DNA from: Burkholderiales bacterium
GTDB taxonomy: Bacteria; Pseudomonadota; Gammaproteobacteria; Burkholderiales; JAEUMW01
DNA: 8,140 nucleotides
Reading direction: 5' to 3'
Assembly: GCA_016791285.1 (NCBI GenBank)
Contig: JAEUMX010000018.1
Coordinates: 1-8,140, forward strand
The translations under genes and the position numbers were made by a program. The notes under the pieces were generated by a model. It ran no database searches. It was not told where the DNA came from and was given only the letters and a program-made list of their open reading frames with translations. Position 1 is the first letter of the stretch, and each line of letters opens with the position of its first letter. This document shows, in pieces, positions 1 to 6,353 of the stretch.

Positions 1-170
1 GGGTGTTGCGCGGCGAAACGTCCGACGTGCTGACAGCGGAGACCGCGCGGGAAATGTCGTCGCGCGGACCGCGCCCGAAGGTGGTGGAAATCCCGGGCGT
101 CGGCCACGCACCGATGCTCATGGACGACTCGCAGATCGGACACGTGCGCGAGTTCCTGCTCGCCGAATGA
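1..170 (+). CDS. alpha/beta hydrolase, C-terminal end (partial)
   Basis: This is the 3' end of a gene that begins before the window; bases 3-170 encode 55 residues plus TGA. It reads as the last part of an alpha/beta-hydrolase fold. LRGETSDVL near the start matches the strand and turn that carry the catalytic acid (probably Asp8 of the visible part). PGVGHAPML matches the loop with the catalytic histidine (His35), and a final helix ending FLLAE closes the fold. The nucleophile elbow lies outside the window, so substrate and subfamily cannot be given. It is on the same strand as the PhaC-like gene 397 bases downstream, but the promoter-like AT-rich gap argues against one operon. The family call is fairly secure; any specific function is not. 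Confidence 0.75.
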   Translation, partial: VLRGETSDVLTAETAREMSSRGPRPKVVEIPGVGHAPMLMDDSQIGHVREFLLAE

Positions 171-192
171 TTGTCTGGAACATATTAAATTA

Positions 193-264
193 TATCAATA
201 TGATACGTAATGATACAGATTCTTTACAGACAGATTGTTCACTAATATTATGAATAATTGATAC
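193..264. repeat. TGATAC direct repeats with a TATCA/TGATA palindrome
   Basis: ATGATAC occurs at 200-206 and again at 210-216, exactly ten bases (one helical turn) apart, and TGATAC recurs at 259-264. The first copy is also the right arm of an inverted repeat, TATCA (193-197) and TGATA (201-205). The copies flank the promoter candidate at 223-251, as operator half-sites might. I do not know a regulator with this site, and the AT-rich background weakens the case. Confidence 0.3.
223..251 (+). promoter_or_regulatory. sigma70-type promoter candidate
   Basis: TTTACA (223-228) and TATTAT (246-251) are separated by exactly 17 bases and match the -35/-10 consensus at 5 of 6 positions each. Transcription would start near 258 and run toward the PhaC-like gene at 568, leaving a leader of about 310 bases. 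A weaker alternative, TTGTGA (342-347) with AGTAAT (365-370) and a 17-base spacer, lies closer. AT-rich DNA gives chance matches, so this is a prediction from pattern only. Confidence 0.5.
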
Positions 265-552
265 TAATTATTCTGTGCTACGACCCTCCCGCACCCTCTC
301 CGTAGCGGCACGGCGGAAGGTACGAAAACATGCAGAATGTCTTGTGAAGGTGCCGTTATTTTGGAGTAATCTTATGAATTGTGCGGTGCACGAACTCGTC
401 CGTACCGAATGCCCGTCACAAGCCGGCTCGCCGGTTAGTGGCTGCCGGACAGCCCCCCGGAGAGGGGTGTAATCATATGTTTTGAGGTCGCTTGCTCGTC
501 AATCCAACCATCGCGATCACTCCGGTCAGGCAGTCGATCGCGCATCGAATGC

Positions 553-558
553 GGAGGG
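553..558 (+). promoter_or_regulatory. ribosome-binding site of the PhaC-like gene
   Basis: GGAGGG sits 9 bases before the ATG at 568 and supports that start codon. Confidence 0.75.
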
Positions 559-567
559 AACCATAAG

Positions 568-2055
568 ATGTTTGCACTACTGAAAGAAACACCCGATTTT
601 GCAGTGAGTTGGTTGCGCTACCTCCTGGCGATGCTGCGCGCGACCAACCGGGAAGTCAGCGAATTCAACGAAAGCCTTCTCGTCGCCGCTCACATCGCAT
701 TGCAGGCTGCCAAGGACAATCCGCTGAGCATCATCGAGACGTTTGAAGTCGCAGGCCACAACGTTTCCATGCTGCGCAAGGGAATCATGGGAGCGCAGGA
801 GAAGATCGCCGGATTTGCCTTCGATCAGCTCGAGGAAGGCACGCGCGCCCTCATCAACACCGTTGCCCACGCGGAGGGGGAGAAACTCGCCGGCTTCATG
901 CGGCGCGAAGCGGAGGTAATGGAAGCTGTCGCGAACTTTACCGAGCAGATCGAAAAGATCAAGGATGAGTTCGGATTTCACTTTAACTCTCAACACTACA
1001 AGCTTGTTCACGAAACAGATGCATTCCTCCTTTACCAGGTTCTCCCGTTCCGGAAGGATGTCAAGGTCCGGGACGACCTGAAACCCATGCTCCTGATCCC
1101 GCCGTACATGCTGGGCGTCCACATCCTGTCTTTCCTGCCCCACGACAACAAGAGCTACGCGCACTCCTTCGCCAATGAAGGTGTCCCGACTTATGTCCGG
1201 GTGGTGAAGGACATCCTCACCACCGAAAAGGTGCAGGCGATGACGCCGGAGGGCGATTGCGACCAGACCCGTGAGCTATGCGCGAAGATCAAGGAGCTCA
1301 ATGGCGGCAAGAAGGTCACTCTCAACGGCACCTGCCAGGGCGGGTACATCTCGCTGATGAACATCCTCTCCGGGAGGCTGCGGGACGTTTGCGACGCCTT
1401 GATCACGAACGTCACGCCGGTCGATGGCACCTACAGCGAAGCGATCTCGGGCATGCCCAACATGCACCACGATTTCATCACCACGACGCTCCCGAACGGC
1501 GGGAAGGTCGCCAACGGCTATCTGCTGAGCCTCGGCATGCGTCTGGTGGCGATCGATCGGGAAACGCCGCTGGTGAAGGTGCTCGATCAGGCTTCGCTGC
1601 ATCGCGCCACGTCGCTGAATCCAGGCAAGACGCCGGCTGCCCTCTTCCGCTGGCTCCTGCGCGAGCGGGTGCACCTGCCGCTCGAAATAGCCAAGATGAG
1701 CTCGTGCACGTTCCAGGAGCCGATCGCCGATGACGGCACGCTGCCGGTCCAGCTTTACGGCCAGCCGCTCAACGTCAAGGACCTGATCGACCTGAAGATT
1801 CCCTGGTACCAGAACTATGCGATCAAGGACGATCTCGTGACGCCGGCCTGCGCCACCGCAGCCAACAAGTTCCTGGAAGACTCGGGCATCGTCGAGTCGG
1901 TAGCCTTCTTCGGCGGGCATGTGGCGATTCTCACCAGCCCCTACGCCAAGAAGGCACCGGTCAACGGCGAGTTCGTCGACGCCAACGGCAAGCCTTCCCG
2001 CGGACCGGTGAAGTTCCAGATCGATATCTCCGCGCCCGAGTTCGCCACTGCCTGA
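568..2055 (+). CDS. PhaC-like polyhydroxyalkanoate synthase-family protein (alpha/beta hydrolase)
   Basis: A 495-residue protein whose C-terminal two thirds resemble PHA synthases, the cytoplasmic enzymes that polymerise hydroxyacyl-CoA on granules. Residues 1-150 are helical, with a charged, coiled-coil-prone stretch at about 85-135. The fold starts near 172 (LLIPPY, then FANEGVPTYV, like the PhaC start). The nucleophile elbow is NGTCQGGY (253-260) with Cys256, the thiol nucleophile typical of PhaC. Asp422 in KDDLVTP and His451 in FGGHVAIL complete the triad. It is shorter than class I enzymes (usually about 560-600), and its elbow differs from the common GYCxGG form. A good ribosome-binding site supports the start. 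It converges on the depolymerase-like gene, with a hairpin between. Codon use looks slightly more AT-rich around 950-1050. Family membership is well supported; real polymerase activity is not. A related PhaC-like hydrolase of other function is possible. Confidence 0.8.
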   Translation: MFALLKETPDFAVSWLRYLLAMLRATNREVSEFNESLLVAAHIALQAAKDNPLSIIETFEVAGHNVSMLRKGIMGAQEKIAGFAFDQLEEGTRALINTVAHAEGEKLAGFMRREAEVMEAVANFTEQIEKIKDEFGFHFNSQHYKLVHETDAFLLYQVLPFRKDVKVRDDLKPMLLIPPYMLGVHILSFLPHDNKSYAHSFANEGVPTYVRVVKDILTTEKVQAMTPEGDCDQTRELCAKIKELNGGKKVTLNGTCQGGYISLMNILSGRLRDVCDALITNVTPVDGTYSEAISGMPNMHHDFITTTLPNGGKVANGYLLSLGMRLVAIDRETPLVKVLDQASLHRATSLNPGKTPAALFRWLLRERVHLPLEIAKMSSCTFQEPIADDGTLPVQLYGQPLNVKDLIDLKIPWYQNYAIKDDLVTPACATAANKFLEDSGIVESVAFFGGHVAILTSPYAKKAPVNGEFVDANGKPSRGPVKFQIDISAPEFATA

Positions 2056-2076
2056 GTCGGCCCCGCCGATGGACCA

Positions 2077-2102
2077 CGGAAGGGGGTGAAAACCCCCTTC
2101 CG
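2077..2102. terminator. bidirectional hairpin between convergent genes
   Basis: An 11-bp perfect stem (CGGAAGGGGGT with ACCCCCTTCCG) closes a GAAA tetraloop, 21 bases after the stop of the PhaC-like gene and 36 bases beyond the stop of the opposing depolymerase-like gene. No clear T-run follows on either strand, so it is not a textbook intrinsic terminator. Its position makes a shared transcription end or 3'-end stabiliser the likeliest role. Confidence 0.65.
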
Positions 2103-2138
2103 AGCACCTCCGGGTCCCATCCCCCGCCACTTTGTCGT

Positions 2139-4772
2139 TCAGACCTGTTCCATTGCCGTTGCGGTGCTCACGGCAATCTCGTCCAGCCACACCTTCGCGC
2201 ATACCGCGCTCTGGACGTTCGACGCCGCGGTGACCTCCAGAGTCAGGGTCACGGTACGGTCGGCAAACTGCCCGAGGTCGATCCCCGCGCGCCGTGTCCA
2301 CTCCGTCTCGGCGTAGTCCATGCCGACGGCGGATACTTCGTCCACCGGTATGCCGTCGACCAGAATGCGAAAGCTCGCGCTGGTGTATGGGTTGGCGGCT
2401 GCGCTCAAACTGATTCTGCGCACGTAGCTCAGTTCCGGGCGCGCTCCGAGCATCGTCCGTTTCGACACCACGCAGACCTTTCTGCCGACACCTCCCGCAT
2501 CACCCGACGTGACCTGACCGTGCAGCATCGTGCCGCCGCGGAAGGCGTGCGGATCGTCGTGCAGCAACTCCCAGCCCTCGCCTTCCCAACCCGATCCGGC
2601 AAGACCACCCCCCTGACCGCGGCCCCCCCGGGCGGCACCCGCTCGGGAACGGTCGAGCACCCCCGCTGCTTCGAGCGCCGTAGCGATGATGCCCGGCACA
2701 TCGAGACCCAAAGGCGCCGCCCCGCGCGGGCGAGCCGATTCCCTGGCGCCGCCCTTGAGCAGCCCCGCCGCTTCGAGCGAGGTGGCGACGATCTTGTGGA
2801 CGTCGAGACCGAGGGGCGACGCCTCATCCCTGGCATGGCTGCCCGACCCCGACCTGCCCTTGAGCAGCCCGGCCATCTCCAGGGACTTCGCAATGATCCC
2901 CTCGATGTCGAGGCCGCGCTGACCGGAAGCGGAATCACCGCCCTCCCCCTGCCGCGCGCCCGTACCCGCCCGCCCGCCACCGCCGCGTGCCGGATCGTCC
3001 GCGCGCTCTGCTCGGGGTGTCTCGCGCGTTTCGTCTGCAGCTGCCGGGATGTCCAGGCGCGTCCCGACCAGTCCCCAGAAGCTCGCGATGCGGTAGCTGG
3101 ACGAGATGCCGGCGGCGTTGAAGAAAGGTGCCGCTGTCCCGCACTGGTGCGATTCGTCTCCGGGGTCGACGGCTGCCCCGTGTGCCATGCCCGAGATCGT
3201 GTATGACTCCAGGATGTCCTCTCCCGCAGCGTTCTGCCAGACGCGGCGGCGATGCCCGTCGATCCGCATGTCGATCGTGTGCGCGGCAGGAAGCCCGTGG
3301 ACATCGGCCCACTGCTTGACGATCTCTTCGGCATTGGTGGACTTGACGGTCTTGTCGGCATCACCGTGCCAGACCGACACCTTCGGCCAGGGGCCGCGGT
3401 GCGATGAAGCCGCCCGCACGAGCTCTCCCCACTCGGCCGGCGACCGGCTCGGGCCCTGGAAGATGCTCTCGAAGGCGTCCTGCACACCGTTCGCGGCGCG
3501 GTAAGGCACGCCCGCGAGGATCGCACCGCCCGCAAACACCTCGGGATAGGTGGCCAGCATCACCGCCGTCATGGCGCCTCCCGACGAGAGCCCGGTCACG
3601 AACACCCGCTGCCGGTCGAGGCCATGATCCGCGACCATGCGGTCGATCATCTGTCTGATCGAGAATGCCTCCCCGCGATCCCGGGCAATGTGCTCCTGGC
3701 GGAACCAGTTGAAGCACCGCAGCGGATTGTTCTTCCAGTTCTGCTGCGGCAGCAGCAGCGCGAAGCCGTAGCGATCGGCGAGCGTCGACCACCCGCTGCC
3801 CTTGTCGAACGACGCCGCGCTCTGCGTGCAGCCGTGCAGCACCACCACCAGCGGTGCCGATGGCGGCAGGCGTTCGGGCACGTACGCATACATCGCGAGC
3901 TCGCCGGGATTCGAGCCGAAGTCGCGTTTCAGTACGAGGCGACTCTGCTCGCTGTCGACCTGGTCCGACCAGGTTTTCACCGAGTCGAGCGTCGACAGCA
4001 GCTGCTCCCATCGCCGCTGAAAGTGCGGCTGATGGGCGAGCTTCGTCATATTGGCCAGGGCGGCCAGTTTGGGACCAACTTTCTTCAACACGATGGACCT
4101 CCTGCCGTGCGGGACGGCGGTAAGCATGCCGATCTCGATGAGCTTTCGGACCGGCAGGAAAACGGTGTGAAAGAGTCCTGGATCGGCGCTGCCGCCGCGC
4201 GCCGGATCGAGCCATGCGGGAGGTTGCCCGCCATCCGGCAGTTCGAAGCGCTGCGTGACGATCGTGCGCTGGCCATTCACCCACGCCCCGAACTGCACGC
4301 CGGCGACCGGACAACCGCGGTTGACCCAGATGCCGAAAAGCTCACGCACGAGCGCGTCGCGCGAGGGCGCTGTGTGCGCCATGTCGATGAGCCGCGTCAG
4401 GGTTTCGCCGAACCGCAGTCGCTCGGACAGGACCGGCAGGTGCGGCAGCGGCTGTGCCGACGCGCCCTCTCCGGGCGAGCCGAGGCGGACCTTGGGGGTG
4501 CCTGCGTCGGCCGCCGTTGCTGTCGGGGTCAACTGGCTGTAGCACCGGATCGCCTCGACGGTATCGGATTGTTGCGGCGCCGCCATCGATCCGATGAGCA
4601 GGTTCGCCGCGTATTGCGGTGTCGCAAGCGGCGCCCCCCTCCCGCGCGGCCCCGGTGCTTCGAGCCCTTCGGTCACCAACAGCGTGACCCGAAACCGAAG
4701 ATCCCGGCGCGATTCGCCGAGGATGTCGGCGAGCCGCTCGCTGAACTCATAACGCCGCAGTGCAGTGTTCAT
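2139..4772 (-). CDS. modular PHB depolymerase-family esterase with N-terminal fusion and triple repeat
   Basis: An 877-residue protein. Residues about 276-575 form a type-2 PHB depolymerase-like catalytic domain: oxyanion motif LHGCTQ (His313) precedes the lipase box GLSSG (Ser396), followed by HGDADKTV (Asp473) and SGMAHG (His531). This family hydrolyses polyhydroxybutyrate or related esters. Residues 1-240 are an extra module; its start (RRDLRFRV to RGRGAPLATPQYAANLLIG) resembles a winged-helix or phage-protein domain, from memory only. A Gly/Arg linker leads to three repeats of GLDxxxIIAxSLEAAGLLKG (620-639, 655-674, 689-708). Residues about 733-877 look beta-rich, like a substrate-binding or jelly-roll module. 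No signal peptide or membrane segment is visible, so a cytoplasmic location is inferred. The ATG has no Shine-Dalgarno sequence (TCTCCTCC precedes it), but a stop lies just upstream and I see no better start. It converges on the PhaC-like gene. The esterase call is strong; substrate is inferred. Confidence 0.85.
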   Translation of the reverse strand: MNTALRRYEFSERLADILGESRRDLRFRVTLLVTEGLEAPGPRGRGAPLATPQYAANLLIGSMAAPQQSDTVEAIRCYSQLTPTATAADAGTPKVRLGSPGEGASAQPLPHLPVLSERLRFGETLTRLIDMAHTAPSRDALVRELFGIWVNRGCPVAGVQFGAWVNGQRTIVTQRFELPDGGQPPAWLDPARGGSADPGLFHTVFLPVRKLIEIGMLTAVPHGRRSIVLKKVGPKLAALANMTKLAHQPHFQRRWEQLLSTLDSVKTWSDQVDSEQSRLVLKRDFGSNPGELAMYAYVPERLPPSAPLVVVLHGCTQSAASFDKGSGWSTLADRYGFALLLPQQNWKNNPLRCFNWFRQEHIARDRGEAFSIRQMIDRMVADHGLDRQRVFVTGLSSGGAMTAVMLATYPEVFAGGAILAGVPYRAANGVQDAFESIFQGPSRSPAEWGELVRAASSHRGPWPKVSVWHGDADKTVKSTNAEEIVKQWADVHGLPAAHTIDMRIDGHRRRVWQNAAGEDILESYTISGMAHGAAVDPGDESHQCGTAAPFFNAAGISSSYRIASFWGLVGTRLDIPAAADETRETPRAERADDPARGGGGRAGTGARQGEGGDSASGQRGLDIEGIIAKSLEMAGLLKGRSGSGSHARDEASPLGLDVHKIVATSLEAAGLLKGGARESARPRGAAPLGLDVPGIIATALEAAGVLDRSRAGAARGGRGQGGGLAGSGWEGEGWELLHDDPHAFRGGTMLHGQVTSGDAGGVGRKVCVVSKRTMLGARPELSYVRRISLSAAANPYTSASFRILVDGIPVDEVSAVGMDYAETEWTRRAGIDLGQFADRTVTLTLEVTAASNVQSAVCAKVWLDEIAVSTATAMEQV
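2649..2915 (-). repeat. three tandem 20-residue amphipathic repeats inside the depolymerase-like gene
   Basis: Residues 620-639, 655-674 and 689-708 of the depolymerase-like protein repeat a GLD-(V/I)-x3-I-(I/V)-A-(K/T)-x-LE-x-AG-(L/V)-L pattern at 34-35 residue spacing, with Gly/Arg/Ser-rich linkers between. Each unit would form a short amphipathic helix. On the + strand the matching DNA shows recurring segments such as GCCGCTTCGAGC and CTTGAGCAGCCC. From memory, single copies of a similar AAGL-ending helix occur near the C-terminus of some betaproteobacterial depolymerase-family proteins; a triplet is unusual to me. Function unknown. Confidence 0.8.
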
Positions 4773-4933
4773 GGAGGAGAGATTAACAAAGTTGGAAGCT
4801 CTTGTGGATTATTTTTTTAGTAGATGATGTTTTATCACAAACAACCCACTTCATTGATCATTATGGGGGTAAGCGGCATACGATTTCCTGGAACGACGGA
4901 TTCACTCGACACACACTAAATAATGTGACGCAG
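4773..4933. other. AT-rich region upstream of the depolymerase-like gene
   Basis: No gene is seen here. The segment about 4780-4930 is AT-rich compared with its surroundings and should hold the promoter of the - strand depolymerase-like gene. On the - strand, TTGTTT followed 16 bases later by TACTAA is a weak candidate, too poor to list as a promoter. The bases directly before the ATG are pyrimidine-rich on the coding strand and offer no ribosome-binding site. Confidence 0.5.
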
Positions 4934-4982
4934 ACAAGAACGGCGGCACCGGGGACAGTCTCCCCGGTGCCGCCGTTCTTGT
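4934..4982 (-). terminator. perfect 22-bp hairpin after the NhaD-family gene
   Basis: Arms 4934-4955 and 4961-4982 are perfectly complementary around a 5-base loop (CAGTC), giving a very stable GC-rich stem flanked by A/T pairs (ACAAGAA with TTCTTGT). It begins 36 bases beyond the stop codon of the - strand transporter gene, where a transcription terminator is expected. The TTCTTGT arm supplies the only U-rich stretch; no long U-tract follows. Confidence 0.75.
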
Positions 4983-5018
4983 TCAGGTGTGCGCCCGATC
5001 AGGCGCGGAGGATGCCGC

Positions 5019-6353
5019 TCAGAAATAGCGCCACAGGAGGTAGACGTGGCAGATCGCGACGTGAATGAGCATCAATGGGAAAGCGGTCTTCGAGTACGCC
5101 ACGAAGCGGAAGGGAATGCCGTTTCGCTCCGCGATCCCGGCTACGGTGAGGTTTGCGCTCGCCCCGATCAGCGTGCCGTTACCCCCGAGGCAGGCACCGA
5201 GCGACAGGCACCACCACAGCGGCATCAATCCGTCCGGTCCGCCGAAGGCGGGCGCCATGGCCTTGATCAACGGGATCATCGTCGCCACGAACGGGATGTT
5301 GTCCACGATCGCCGAGAGCACCGCCGAGGACCACAGGATGCTCAGGCCGGTGACCGTGAAATCCCCGCCCGTCGCGGCGAGCAGCTTGTCGGCCAGCAGC
5401 TTGAGCAGGCCCGCGTGCTCGACACCGGCGATCACCATGAAGAGCCCGATGAAGAAGAAGATCGTGATCCACTCGACCTCGTTGTAGACCTTCAGCACGT
5501 TCTCGGACTGGTGCTCAGCCGACTTGCCGAGGTTGTCCAGCATCAGGAGCAGCGCAGCGCCTCCCATGCCGATGGTGCCCGAGTCGAGCCCGAGGTAGCG
5601 GGCAGACACGAAAGCGACGATGACCAACGCCAGCACCAGCGAGGCGAGCTTGAGCAGTCGCGAATCGGTGATCGCCTTCGTTTCGTCGAAACTCATGACC
5701 TTGGTGCGCAGGTCCGCAGCGGCCTGCATGCTCCGTCCCCAGATGAGGTGCATCGAGATCACGTGCACGACGAGCACGACGACGATGACGGGTGCGAGAT
5801 TGAGCACGAAGTCGTTGAACGACAGCCCCACCTGGCCGCCGATCAGGATGTTCGGCGGATCGCCGATCAGAGTCGCAGTGCCGCCGATGTTCGACGCGAG
5901 GATCTGCGAGAACAGAAACGGATACGGATTGACCTTGAGCGCCTCGGTAATCACGAGGGTCACGGGAACCACGAGCAGTACCGTCGTCACGTTGTCGAGA
6001 AACGCCGAGACGACGGCGGTCACCACCGCGAGCATCGCGAGGATGCCGGCGGGATTGGCCTTCACGAGCTTGGCCGACCAGATCGCCAGATACTCGAAGA
6101 CTCCGCATTTTCGCGTGATCGAGACGATGATCATCATCCCGACCAGCAGTCCGATGGTGTTGAAGTCGATGCCCGCGACCGCCTGCTCCTGCGTGAGCAG
6201 CCCGAACATGATCATCAGCATCGCGCCGAGGAGCGCGATGATGGAGCGGTTCAGCTTCTCGCTGATGATCACCCCATAGGTGACGATCATGATCGTGGTG
6301 GCGAGCCACAGCGGATTGAGGCCGAAGATGGCGGAAGACGGAATCTCCTCCAT
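5019..6353 (-). CDS. ArsB/NhaD-family ion transporter (putative Na+/H+ antiporter)
   Basis: A 444-residue inner-membrane protein with about ten to twelve hydrophobic segments. It shows the two-fold repeat of the ArsB/NhaD ion-transporter superfamily: SAFLDNVTTVLLVVPV (116-131) is echoed by SAIVDNIPFVATMIPL (347-362), and NIGGTATLIGDPPNILIGG (155-173) by GGNGTLIGASANLTVAG (390-406). The Asp-Asn pairs (120-121, 350-351) and the GTxxLIG loops are typical of the ion-binding core. Length fits NhaD-type carriers. The start is the ATG at 6353, with GGGAGGG seven bases upstream, overlapping the CBS gene stop as TGATG; longer readings of this frame run through the CBS gene and are rejected. Na+/H+ exchange is inferred from family and from the decarboxylase Na+-pump genes nearby; another cation or an anion substrate cannot be excluded. 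A strong hairpin ends the unit. Confidence 0.88.
   Translation of the reverse strand: MEEIPSSAIFGLNPLWLATTIMIVTYGVIISEKLNRSIIALLGAMLMIMFGLLTQEQAVAGIDFNTIGLLVGMMIIVSITRKCGVFEYLAIWSAKLVKANPAGILAMLAVVTAVVSAFLDNVTTVLLVVPVTLVITEALKVNPYPFLFSQILASNIGGTATLIGDPPNILIGGQVGLSFNDFVLNLAPVIVVVLVVHVISMHLIWGRSMQAAADLRTKVMSFDETKAITDSRLLKLASLVLALVIVAFVSARYLGLDSGTIGMGGAALLLMLDNLGKSAEHQSENVLKVYNEVEWITIFFFIGLFMVIAGVEHAGLLKLLADKLLAATGGDFTVTGLSILWSSAVLSAIVDNIPFVATMIPLIKAMAPAFGGPDGLMPLWWCLSLGACLGGNGTLIGASANLTVAGIAERNGIPFRFVAYSKTAFPLMLIHVAICHVYLLWRYF

Larger units (their letters stand above)
171..567. other. AT-rich intergenic region and long leader upstream of the PhaC-like gene
   Basis: There is no convincing gene in these 397 bases. 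The first 100 (about 175-275) are far more AT-rich than anything around them and carry the best promoter match in the window. The remainder returns to high GC and would be a leader of roughly 300 bases if that promoter is used. Short self-complementary stretches occur (CCGG/CCGG around 423-434; CCCC/GGGG around 455-467), but none resembles a riboswitch I recognise. A 65-codon GTG-started frame at 275-472 lacks a ribosome-binding site and protein-like composition. Confidence 0.6.

Noticed and set aside
171..280. AT-rich island as a sign of an inserted mobile element or horizontal transfer
   Set aside because: No terminal repeats, target duplication or transposase remnant; an AT-rich promoter explains it more simply.
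275..472. 65-codon GTG-started frame in the gap before the PhaC-like gene
   Set aside because: No ribosome-binding site, composition is not protein-like, no recognisable family; it lies in the probable leader.
480..500. Possible sigma54 promoter (GG...TTGC) before the PhaC-like gene
   Set aside because: The GG and GC elements are too close together for the required 10-base spacing.
577..1430. Two - strand frames opposite the PhaC-like gene
   Set aside because: They mirror the codon pattern of a clearly real + strand gene and show no domain of their own.
2086..2316. 76-codon + strand frame after the PhaC-like gene
   Set aside because: Starts within the terminator hairpin and is antisense to the C-terminal module of the depolymerase-like gene.
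3624..4820. 398-codon + strand frame opposite the depolymerase-like gene
   Set aside because: Long antisense frames are expected in GC-rich genes; it is rich in Arg, His and Gln without any motif, while the - strand frame carries a full catalytic triad.
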